6,549 nt of DNA from Frankiales bacterium (GTDB lineage Bacteria > Actinomycetota > Actinomycetes > Mycobacteriales > SCTD01). The stretch spans positions 1-6,549 of the forward strand of contig JAODNF010000328.1 of NCBI GenBank assembly GCA_025464915.1. Reading direction: 5' to 3'. The position numbers and the translations under genes were made by a program. Below the pieces are notes generated by a model. The model was not told the DNA's origin. It searched no databases and saw nothing but the letters and a program-made list of their open reading frames with translations. This document shows positions 1 through 5,651 of the stretch, piece after piece; the first letter of the stretch is position 1; the number at the start of each line of letters is the position of its first letter.

Positions 1-1664
1 GAAGGCGTCGAGCTGTCCTGCCGGAAGTAGCCGCCGTCGTAGCCCGTGTAGAGCCGGATCTTGCCGCCGGGCAGCGCGGCGATGACGCCGACGTGCTGGT
101 CCGGGTGCGTCGCCGGACCTCCGTAGAACGGCGTCCCGTCAGGGCAGGTGGTGCCGGTGTAGATGTTCTCGAGGTACGTCGTCGAGCCGCAGACGTCCCA
201 GTACTTCTGGATGACGTTGAACACGCCCAGACCCGGGCCGGCCTGCGTGCCGCCGACCGACTGGAACACCTCCTCGAGCCCGAAGAACACCTGGTCCGAG
301 CTGCGCGGGTCGACGGCCAGCCACAGGTTGTAGAACGCCTGCACCCCGATGCCGTAGCCGAGGGCCTGGTTGACGCCGAGCCCGTCGTTCGGCGAGGCCG
401 TGAGGCTCTGCGGCGTCGCCTTCACGGTCCACGTCAGGCCGTCGTCGTCCGAGCGGTAGAGGCCGTTGAGCAGGGTGTTCGTCGCGTTGAGGCTCTTGCC
501 GGTGGTGGCGCTGACGATGTCCGCGCCGGCCGGCTGCTGACCGTTGAGCAGACCGGCGTCCTGCACCAGCGCCCAGAGCACCGGGGTCTCCTCGGTCGTC
601 GACGTGCCGTAGGTCAGCACGATGCGCCCCAGCGGGTCGACCGACGAGGCGGCGTGCCGCAGCAGCGTGGAGGACGCGAGGTAGGAGAAGGCGCCGGTGG
701 CACCCGTCGTCGAGCGGTAGAGGCCGTTGCCCGGGGACAGCGGCGCGCCCTTGGTGTCCTTGCGCTTGCCGTACGGCAGGCCGACGCCGACCGTGACCTC
801 CGACTTCTTGCGCGGGTTCATGGCGATCGCCGTGATCCAGTTGGCGTAAGGACCGGTGGCCGGGGCGGTGTGGGCCGCGTTGTCCTTGAGCGCCACCCGG
901 CTGAAGCTCGCGCCTCGGTCGCGGGTCAGGTAGAGCCCGTTGCTGGTGCCCACGAGCACGCCGCTGGGCGTCGGGGTGATGACGTTGACGCCGTACCCCT
1001 TGGTGTTCTTCGCGGCCCGCGACCAGTGCGCGCCGTTGTCGTGGCTGACGTAGACGCCGGTGCCGGGGGTGTCACCGGACAGCGTCGCCAGGGCGATGCC
1101 CGTCCCCGCGTAGACGTCGCCCGGGTGGTTGGGGTCGAGCGCGACAGCACCGACACCGGACCTGGCGAAGGTGCCGTCACCGAGCGGCTTCCACGTGGTC
1201 CCGGCGTCGAGCGACTTCCAGAGCCCGCCCATCGTGCCGGTGTAGATCGTGCTGCCGGAGGCATCCCTCGGGTCCACCGCCGCCGCCGCGCCCATGCCGG
1301 CGCCGCGCGCGAAGCGCAGCCCTCCGGACGGGTACGTCGACGGGTCGTCCTGGCCGAAGGGGCCGACGTTCTTCCAGGCCCGGCCGGACTGCGACAGCGG
1401 CAGCCCCGCGGCCGTCTTGGCGTAGGCGAGCTGGTTGGCCACCGTGTCGAGGTCGGCGATGGCGGCGTCCGGCAGCGCGGGGACGGGGTCCTCGTGCTCG
1501 CTCACCGGGTTCTGGCCGGCGGGGAACGACATCTGGACCGCGGGCCGGCCGCTGGGGCCGAGCACCGGCGCGGCCAGGCTGCTGACGGGGGCGCTGCTCA
1601 ACGCGAGAGCGGCGACGGCTCCGGCGGACACCGCGAGCGGAAGGGACCTGCGCAGGGCACGCAC
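1..1664 (-). CDS. Secreted Asp-box (BNR/sortilin-like) beta-propeller protein, 3' end outside window
   Basis: The frame is open from a GTG at 1664 to the window edge, about 554 codons, so the C-terminus is missing. The start is preceded by AGGAGG (1675-1680) with a 10-nt spacer. The first ~31 residues form a signal peptide: Arg2, Arg5 and Arg6, a hydrophobic stretch, and a likely cut after Ser-Leu-Ala31. Asp-box motifs (S/T-x-D-x-G-x-x-W/F) lie at residues 151-158 (SLDAGTTW), 207-214 (SHDNGAHW), 247-254 (TRDRGASF) and 405-412 (SDDDGLTW), each following a G-[LV]-[YW] strand, as in propeller blades of BNR, sortilin and GH74-like proteins. HPDQH (520-524) followed by DGG (543-545) is a pairing I recall from large bacterial propellers of this type. 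Cys492 and Cys507 are the only visible cysteines and may form a disulfide after export. No sialidase catalytic set is recognisable, so enzyme activity is not claimed. Fold and export are well supported; the substrate is unknown. Confidence 0.88.
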   Translation of the reverse strand, partial: MRALRRSLPLAVSAGAVAALALSSAPVSSLAAPVLGPSGRPAVQMSFPAGQNPVSEHEDPVPALPDAAIADLDTVANQLAYAKTAAGLPLSQSGRAWKNVGPFGQDDPSTYPSGGLRFARGAGMGAAAAVDPRDASGSTIYTGTMGGLWKSLDAGTTWKPLGDGTFARSGVGAVALDPNHPGDVYAGTGIALATLSGDTPGTGVYVSHDNGAHWSRAAKNTKGYGVNVITPTPSGVLVGTSNGLYLTRDRGASFSRVALKDNAAHTAPATGPYANWITAIAMNPRKKSEVTVGVGLPYGKRKDTKGAPLSPGNGLYRSTTGATGAFSYLASSTLLRHAASSVDPLGRIVLTYGTSTTEETPVLWALVQDAGLLNGQQPAGADIVSATTGKSLNATNTLLNGLYRSDDDGLTWTVKATPQSLTASPNDGLGVNQALGYGIGVQAFYNLWLAVDPRSSDQVFFGLEEVFQSVGGTQAGPGLGVFNVIQKYWDVCGSTTYLENIYTGTTCPDGTPFYGGPATHPDQHVGVIAALPGGKIRLYTGYDGGYFRQDSSTP

Positions 1665-1674
1665 GGGACCGGGA

Positions 1675-1680
1675 CCTCCT
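1675..1680 (-). promoter_or_regulatory. Shine-Dalgarno of the propeller gene
   Basis: AGGAGG on the minus strand, 10 nt before GTG 1664. It fixes that start, because the signal peptide begins immediately after it. Just upstream, 1687-1701 holds a small inverted repeat (CCGGA, 5-nt spacer, TCCGG) that would lie in the leader if transcription starts further upstream. I could not assign -35/-10 elements. Confidence 0.7.
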
Positions 1681-1724
1681 GACGCACCGGACGCGTTCCG
1701 GCGTTGACTGGTCCCTTCGACGGT

Positions 1725-1745
1725 TTCGGGAGAAATCCTCCCGAA
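1725..1745 (-). terminator. Perfect 8-bp hairpin after the ecm stop, candidate terminator
   Basis: Read on the minus strand, TTCGGGAG, a 5-nt loop (GATTT) and CTCCCGAA form a perfect 8-bp stem. The stem starts at the base directly after the ecm TGA codon. It is followed by AACCG rather than a T run, so it is not a canonical intrinsic terminator. Terminators without U tails are reported in actinobacteria, and the position argues for 3'-end formation or mRNA protection. It lies between ecm and the co-directional propeller gene and could separate their transcripts. Confidence 0.5.
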
Positions 1746-3707
1746 TCAGGACAGGCTGTTCGCCTTCCTGATGACGTCCACGATCTCGCTCATCACCGTC
1801 GTGAGGTCGAAGTCCTTCGGCGTGAAGACCGCAGCGACCCCGAGCTCGCGCAGCTTGGCCTCGTCGGACTCCGGGATGATGCCGCCCACGATGACCGGGA
1901 TCTCCCCGGCGCCGGCGTCCTTCAGCCCCTGCAGCACGGCGGGCACGGCCTCCATGTGCGACCCGGACAGGATCGACAGGCCGATGACGTGCACGTCCTC
2001 CTCGACGGCCGCGGCGACGATCTGGGCCGGCGTGAGCCGGATGCCCTGGTAGACGACCTCGAAGCCGACGTCACGTCCCCGCACGGCGATCTGCTCGGCG
2101 CCGTTGGAGTGCCCGTCGAGCCCCGGCTTGCCCACGAGGAAGCGCAGCCGCGACCCGAGCTCCTCGCCCGTCGCCTGCACGCGGGCCCGGACGGTGGCGA
2201 TGGCCTCGCCCGCGTCGCCCCGGACCGTCGCACCGGCGACCCCCGTGGGCGCGCGGTACTCGCCGAAGACCTCGCGCAGCGCGCCGGCCCACTCGCCGGT
2301 CGTGACGCCCGCCCGGGCGCAGGCGAGCGTGGCCTGCATGAGGTTGGCATCGGTCTTCGCCGCGTCGCGCAGCCCGAGCAGCGCGTCGTCGACCGCCGCG
2401 TCGTCGCGGCCGGCCCGCCACGTCCGGATGGCCTCGATGGCGTGCTGCTCGACCGCTGGGTCGACCGTCAGGATCGAGCCCTCGCCGAGCAGCGGGTTCG
2501 GCTCGGTGGTCGTGAACTTGTTGACGCCGACCACGATGTCCTCACCGGCCTCGATGCGGCGGCGGCGCTCCGCGTGGGACGCCACGAGGGCCGTCTTCAT
2601 GTACTCGACGGCCTCGATCGCGCCGCCCAGGCCCTGGACCTTGTCGACCTCCGTCTGCACCGCGGCACAGAGCTCGGCGACCTTGGCCTCGATGACGACG
2701 GAGCCGGTGAAGATGTCGTCGTACTCGAGCAGGTCGGTCTCGTAGGCGAGGACCTGCTGCAGGCGCAGCGACCACTGCTGGTCCCACGGACGCGGCAGGC
2801 CGAGGGCCTCGTTCCAAGCCGGCAGCTGCACGGCGCGGGCCCGGGCGTCCTTGGACAGCGTGACCGCGAGCATCTCCAGCACGATCCGCTGCACGTTGTT
2901 CTCCGGCTGCGCCTCGGTCAACCCCAGGGAGTTGACCTGCACGCCGTACCGGAACCGCCGCTGCTTCTGGTCCTGCACGCCGTAGCGCTCCAGCGTCAGC
3001 TCGTCCCAGAGCTGGCCGAAGGCGCGCATCTTGCACATCTCCTCGACGAAGCGCACGCCGGCGTTCACGAAGAAGGAGATGCGTGCGCAGACCTCGCCGA
3101 AGCGCTCGGCAGGCACCTGGCCGGACGCCTTCACCGAGTCGAGGACGGCGATGGCGGTGGAGAGCGCGAAGGCGATCTCCTGTACGGGCGTCGCCCCGGC
3201 CTCCTGCAGGTGGTAGCTGCAGATGTTGATCGGGTTCCACGTGGGGATCGACGTGACCGTGTAGGCCACCATGTCGGTGATGAGCCGGAGCGACGGACCG
3301 GGCGGGAAGACGTACGTCCCGCGGCTGAGGTACTCCTTGATGATGTCGTTCTGGGTGGTGCCGGCCAGGTCTGCCGGCGTCGCGCCCTGCTCCTCGGCCG
3401 CGACCTCGTAGAGGGCGAGCAGCCACATCGCGGTCGCGTTGATGGTCATGGAGGTGTTCATGTCGGCGAGCGGGATGCCGTCGAACAGGGCGCGCATGTC
3501 ACCGAGGTGGCTGACGGGCACACCGACCTTGCCGACCTCGCCCTTGGCGAGCTCGCTGTCCGGGTCGTAGCCGGTCTGGGTGGGCAGGTCGAAGGCGACC
3601 GACAGCCCGGTCTGGCCCTTCGCGAGGTTGGTGCGGTAGAGCTCGTTGCTCTTCGCCGGTGTGCTGTGACCTGCGTAGGTCCGCATCACCCAGGGCTTGT
3701 CCTTCAT
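1746..3707 (-). CDS. ecm: Ethylmalonyl-CoA mutase (MeaA/Ecm type), adenosylcobalamin-dependent
   Basis: Predicted to interconvert (2R)-ethylmalonyl-CoA and (2S)-methylsuccinyl-CoA in the cytoplasmic ethylmalonyl-CoA pathway for acetyl-CoA assimilation; in streptomycetes the protein is called MeaA. It has 653 residues from ATG 3707, a normal length for Ecm. That ATG has GGAGG 5 nt upstream, whereas the in-frame GTG at 3713 overlaps the same GGAGG and is disfavoured. RTYAGHST (9-16) is the Ecm form of the segment that reads RQYAGFST in methylmalonyl-CoA mutase. NICSYHLQEAGAT carries the probable catalytic histidine, His166. The C-terminal B12 domain has D531-x-H533-x-x-G536, then 41 residues to S578-x-L580, then 27 residues to G608-G609, the classic base-off/His-on spacing. 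The long stretch around residues 240-310 closely matches Ecm sequences I remember. Methylmalonyl- and isobutyryl-CoA mutase are less likely alternatives. The gap to the upstream ybdK-like gene is 65 nt. No ccr, mcd or mesaconyl-CoA hydratase gene is in the window. Confidence 0.93.
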   Translation of the reverse strand: MKDKPWVMRTYAGHSTPAKSNELYRTNLAKGQTGLSVAFDLPTQTGYDPDSELAKGEVGKVGVPVSHLGDMRALFDGIPLADMNTSMTINATAMWLLALYEVAAEEQGATPADLAGTTQNDIIKEYLSRGTYVFPPGPSLRLITDMVAYTVTSIPTWNPINICSYHLQEAGATPVQEIAFALSTAIAVLDSVKASGQVPAERFGEVCARISFFVNAGVRFVEEMCKMRAFGQLWDELTLERYGVQDQKQRRFRYGVQVNSLGLTEAQPENNVQRIVLEMLAVTLSKDARARAVQLPAWNEALGLPRPWDQQWSLRLQQVLAYETDLLEYDDIFTGSVVIEAKVAELCAAVQTEVDKVQGLGGAIEAVEYMKTALVASHAERRRRIEAGEDIVVGVNKFTTTEPNPLLGEGSILTVDPAVEQHAIEAIRTWRAGRDDAAVDDALLGLRDAAKTDANLMQATLACARAGVTTGEWAGALREVFGEYRAPTGVAGATVRGDAGEAIATVRARVQATGEELGSRLRFLVGKPGLDGHSNGAEQIAVRGRDVGFEVVYQGIRLTPAQIVAAAVEEDVHVIGLSILSGSHMEAVPAVLQGLKDAGAGEIPVIVGGIIPESDEAKLRELGVAAVFTPKDFDLTTVMSEIVDVIRKANSLS

Positions 3708-3712
3708 GGCCA

Positions 3713-3717
3713 CCTCC
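3713..3717 (-). promoter_or_regulatory. Shine-Dalgarno deciding the ecm start
   Basis: GGAGG on the minus strand with a 5-nt spacer to ATG 3707. Its last G is the first base of the alternative GTG at 3713, so that codon could not be served by this site. This is why the shorter start is annotated. Confidence 0.75.
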
Positions 3718-3772
3718 GTTGCCGCAGCGTAACGAGGGCGTACCCCGCTCAGACAGGGGGCAGCAGCGTGAC

Positions 3773-4834
3773 CTACCGCACGGCAACCGTCGCGAGCACC
3801 CCGCCCCAGCCGCGCTCGGCGAAGGCCTTCCGCTGCGCCGCGGCCCCCGAGCCGTGCTCCAGCACCTGTCGCACGCCCTCACGGACGCGGGTCAGGTCCC
3901 CGGACTCCTCGAGCGCCGGCGAGACGTGCTGCACGAGCCGCTGGAGCACGTCTGCCGCCGGCCGCGGCTGCCGCTCCACGGGGTCCACGAGGGTGCCGTC
4001 GACGCCGTGCCGGGAGGCGACCCACGCCGCAGCGCGCCGCACCGAGACGGGCACTGCGTGGAGCGGCCCCTCCTCGCCGAGGGCCGTCATCACGAGAGCA
4101 CGAGCCAGCCCCGCCACCAGGACCGCGTCTTCGGGAAGCCGGCACACGTCGGCGACCCGCACCTCGACCGTGGGGTACTGCCGCGAGAGCCGGGCGTCGT
4201 AGTAGAGCATCCCCTCGTCGAGGGCGGCTCCCGTCGCCTGGAGGTCACGAGCCTGGCGCTCGTACTCCTCGAGGCTTCCGAACACCTCCGTGGGTCCTGC
4301 CGTCGGCCAGCGCTTCCACACCTGCGCGCGCCAGGAGGCGTACGACGTGTCTGCCCCGCGCCAGAACGGGCCGTTGCTGCTGAGCGCCAGCAGGCACGCG
4401 AGCCAGGGACCGATCCGGTCGATGACGCGCACCCCCGCGGCCCGGTCGGGGACGGCGACGTGCACGTGACACCCGCAGACCAGCGTGTCGTAGGCGGTCT
4501 CACCGAACGCCTCGGCCATCCGCTGGTAGCGCTCGTCCCGCGTGATGGGCACCGGCCCAGGATCGTCGAGCGGGTGCGTCGCGGTCGCGAGCACCCGCGC
4601 ACCGACCTCGCCCGCTGCGGTGACCAGCCGCGAGCGCCGGCCGCAGATCTCGCGCTCGACCTCGGCGAGGTCGGTGCACACGGCGCTCCCCGTCTCGACC
4701 ATCGCCGTGCGCAGCTCGTGCTCGGCCTCGGTTGCCTCCCCCCGGGCCAGCAGCTGCTCGGCATCGGTGCGAAGCCGCCCAGCGGGATCGACGACGAAGA
4801 ACTCCTCCTCGACGCCGAGAGTGGGGATGTCCAT
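3773..4834 (-). CDS. YbdK/GCS2-family carboxylate-amine ligase (glutamate-cysteine ligase-like)
   Basis: A 353-residue protein, close to the usual ~370 of the YbdK family in the glutamine synthetase-like ATP-grasp-unrelated GCS2 superfamily. Members form an amide bond between a carboxylate and an amine using ATP; E. coli YbdK shows weak gamma-glutamyl-cysteine ligase activity, and EgtA of the ergothioneine pathway is a distant relative. Family signatures are GVEEEFFVVDP (7-17, acidic metal/ATP-site strand), GCHVHVAVPD (121-130), SSNGPFWRGADTSYASWR (152-169) and DARLSRQYPTVEVRVAD (213-229). ATG 4834 is the only start that keeps the GVEEE strand at the N-terminus. Its SD is weak (AGGG about 9 nt upstream, inside the palindrome AGGGCGCCCT at 4837-4846). 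It lies 34 nt after the STAS gene and 65 nt before ecm. Actinobacteria make mycothiol rather than glutathione, so the true substrate is open. Family assignment is sure; the reaction is not. Confidence 0.9.
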   Translation of the reverse strand: MDIPTLGVEEEFFVVDPAGRLRTDAEQLLARGEATEAEHELRTAMVETGSAVCTDLAEVEREICGRRSRLVTAAGEVGARVLATATHPLDDPGPVPITRDERYQRMAEAFGETAYDTLVCGCHVHVAVPDRAAGVRVIDRIGPWLACLLALSSNGPFWRGADTSYASWRAQVWKRWPTAGPTEVFGSLEEYERQARDLQATGAALDEGMLYYDARLSRQYPTVEVRVADVCRLPEDAVLVAGLARALVMTALGEEGPLHAVPVSVRRAAAWVASRHGVDGTLVDPVERQPRPAADVLQRLVQHVSPALEESGDLTRVREGVRQVLEHGSGAAAQRKAFAERGWGGVLATVAVR

Positions 4835-4836
4835 GC

Positions 4837-4846
4837 AGGGCGCCCT
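4837..4846. repeat. 10-bp perfect palindrome over the ybdK-like ribosome-binding region
   Basis: AGGGCGCCCT lies 2 to 11 bases upstream of the ATG at 4834. The only SD-like bases (AGGG) are one arm of it, so the site could be partly masked or be a chance GC-rich palindrome. There is no loop, so it is weak as an RNA hairpin. Confidence 0.35.
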
Positions 4847-4868
4847 ACCCCTGGGCGGGGTGGAGGAC

Positions 4869-5171
4869 TCAGGCGCTGCGGCGGGTCTGCAGGACGCGGT
4901 CGAGCTTGGTGACGAACAGGATGCGTCCCACGGTCGGCGTCACGTCCTCGAGCACGAGGGTGCGCCCGGCCCGCTGGGCCCGTCGGTGGGCGCCGACGAG
5001 GACACCCAGACCGGTGGCGTCGACGGCCTCCAAGGCCGCGAGGTCGAGCACCAGCTCGCCGTCACCGTGGTCCACGGCGTCGGCGAGGAGCAGCCGGGCG
5101 TCGGCGGCAGCGTGCACGTCGAGCCGTCCGGTCAGCGCGAAGACGTTGGCCGCCATCTGAGCGTGGTTCAC
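4869..5171 (-). CDS. Small STAS-domain protein, anti-anti-sigma factor-like
   Basis: A 100-residue single-domain protein. It begins at GTG 5171, preceded by GGAGG (5179-5183) with a 7-nt spacer. The body matches the SpoIIAA/RsbV STAS fold: ALTGRLDVHAAADAR (12-26) is the conserved GxLD strand and loop, and DLAALEAVDATGLGVLVGAH (43-62) is the phosphorylation loop. Thr53 in D-A-T-G-L-G aligns with the serine phosphorylated in SpoIIAA (D-S-S-G-L-G). In that family the unphosphorylated form binds an anti-sigma kinase and frees the sigma factor. No anti-sigma kinase, phosphatase or sigma gene is in the window, so it appears to be an orphan. An in-frame ATG at 5243 would add 24 residues but has no SD and would overlap the CRP-like palindrome; ATG at 5156 would trim the first strand. 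It is the first gene of the minus-strand run STAS, ybdK-like, ecm. It could instead serve a non-sigma signalling role. Confidence 0.85.
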   Translation of the reverse strand: MNHAQMAANVFALTGRLDVHAAADARLLLADAVDHGDGELVLDLAALEAVDATGLGVLVGAHRRAQRAGRTLVLEDVTPTVGRILFVTKLDRVLQTRRSA

Positions 5172-5178
5172 GTGCAGT

Positions 5179-5183
5179 CCTCC
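5179..5183 (-). promoter_or_regulatory. Shine-Dalgarno of the STAS gene
   Basis: GGAGG on the minus strand, 7 nt before GTG 5171. It is the only good SD near the possible starts and supports the 100-residue product over the longer form from ATG 5243. Confidence 0.7.
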
Positions 5184-5242
5184 ATCGCCGAAAGCGGCCC
5201 TCGCGGAGGAAGACGCGGCAGCCCGTTCAGCGGTTGCCCTCA

Positions 5243-5258
5243 TGTGATCACGATCACG
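5243..5258. promoter_or_regulatory. CRP/GlxR-like operator
   Basis: TGTGATCACGATCACG fits TGTGA-N6-TCACA, the CRP/FNR-family consensus used by actinobacterial GlxR and Crp, with one mismatch at the last base. The site is nearly midway between the divergent starts, about 71 nt from GTG 5171 and 66 nt from GTG 5325. An overlapping perfect palindrome, GTGATCAC (5244-5251), shares its centre with outer arms GTTGC (5233-5237) and GCAAC (5258-5262), so another dimeric regulator is possible. Binding is inferred from pattern and position only. Confidence 0.5.
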
Positions 5259-5313
5259 CAACGAAGCGTGGGAGGCACACCGGTGGCGGTTCACAGGAAC
5301 CCGTTGCAGGATC

Positions 5314-5319
5314 AGGGGG
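5314..5319 (+). promoter_or_regulatory. Shine-Dalgarno of the membrane protein gene
   Basis: AGGGGG, 5 nt before GTG 5325 and 8 nt before GTG 5328. Either tandem GTG is acceptable. The in-frame GTG at 5319 overlaps the site and is less likely. Confidence 0.55.
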
Positions 5320-5324
5320 TGCCC

Positions 5325-5651
5325 GTGGTGAGCAGTGCGCACTTCCTGATCGGCCCCCTCGTGGCCGGCTGCGCCCTGGGGCTGATCGCGCTCATCTGCC
5401 GGTGGGTGTTCTCGACCGATGACCGCGACCGGCGGCGGGTGGAGAAGGCGATCGGGTCCCGCCAGGACCTCGGGCTGCTCGTCACGGTCGCCGCGACCCG
5501 CTCCCGTGACGACGCCGAGATGCTCCGCGACGTCCTGAGGGAGGCCGGCGTTCGCGCCTCCATCAGCGAGGACGAGCTCGAGTGCCACGTGCTGGTCTTC
5601 GCGAAGGACGCCGACGCCGCCCGCCGCCTGGTCGGGACCTCGAGCACCTAG
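5325..5651 (+). CDS. Small membrane-anchored protein with DUF2007-like cytoplasmic tail
   Basis: The product is 108 residues from GTG 5325; GTG 5328 would give 107. Residues about 7-29 (FLIGPLVAGCALGLIALICRW and neighbours) form one transmembrane helix. The basic, charged stretch DDRDRRRVEK follows, predicting an outside N-terminus and a cytoplasmic tail. The tail (about 50-105) has the layout of DUF2007-type 'putative signal transducing' domains: a strand (LLVTVAATR), a helix (DDAEMLRDVLREAG), a strand (VRASIS), a strand ending in LVFAKD, and a closing helix (DADAARRLV). This resemblance comes from pattern memory and the ligand is unknown. It is divergent from the STAS gene across a CRP-like site and convergent with murA, its TAG stop overlapping the murA stop by 4 bp. 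Coding is supported by strong G/C third positions, the SD, and a start placed just before the membrane helix. Confidence 0.75.
   Translation: MVSSAHFLIGPLVAGCALGLIALICRWVFSTDDRDRRRVEKAIGSRQDLGLLVTVAATRSRDDAEMLRDVLREAGVRASISEDELECHVLVFAKDADAARRLVGTSST
5648..5651. other. CTAG encoding both stop codons of convergent genes
   Basis: The tetranucleotide CTAG supplies TAG to the plus-strand membrane gene (5649-5651) and TAG to murA on the other strand (5648-5650), so the two coding regions overlap by 4 bp tail to tail. There is no room for a terminator between them: each transcript must end inside, or run antisense to, the other gene. Confidence 0.9.

Larger units (their letters stand above)
5172..5324. 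promoter_or_regulatory. Divergent intergenic region between STAS gene and plus-strand membrane gene
   Basis: This 153-bp stretch separates two outward-facing genes and must hold the promoter for the plus-strand gene and probably that of the minus-strand run. I see no convincing -35/-10 pair on either strand. It contains a CRP-like palindrome near its centre (5243-5258) and a second inverted repeat at 5288-5301 (GGTTC, 4-nt spacer, GAACC) about 23 nt before the plus-strand start. No RNA gene is recognisable. Confidence 0.6.

Noticed and set aside
93..1682. Plus-strand open frame of about 529 codons opposite the propeller gene
   Set aside because: The minus strand carries a signal peptide, an SD and four Asp boxes in one uninterrupted frame; the plus frame is Arg/Val-rich and featureless.
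3743..3760. CCCC...GGGG pairing in the gap between the ybdK-like gene and ecm, as a terminator
   Set aside because: The stem is only 4-5 bp with a 9-10 nt loop and no T run, which is too weak in such GC-rich DNA.
3724..3769. Direct repeat GCAGCGT (3724-3730 and 3763-3769)
   Set aside because: A 7-bp repeat of a GC-rich word within 50 bp is expected by chance, and there is no third copy or regular spacing.
1704..4202. Very long plus-strand open frame (about 830 codons) across ecm and into the ybdK-like gene
   Set aside because: It is the antisense shadow of two clearly homologous minus-strand genes. Its composition (runs of Arg, Val, Asp, His, Leu) is typical of high-GC reverse frames, and it has no recognisable domain.
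5297..5305. GGAAC followed by CGTT as an ECF sigma promoter
   Set aside because: The two elements are nearly adjacent instead of about 16-18 nt apart, so they cannot form a -35/-10 pair.
5172..5588. N-terminal extension of the STAS frame to 239 residues
   Set aside because: The extension is antisense to the membrane-protein gene and crosses the intergenic region. GGAGG at 5179-5183 marks GTG 5171 as the start.
4542..5651. Long plus-strand frame reaching the small membrane gene, suggesting a 369-residue protein
   Set aside because: Its first two thirds are antisense to the ybdK-like and STAS genes. Only the part after the SD at 5314-5319 has protein character, so the short gene was called.
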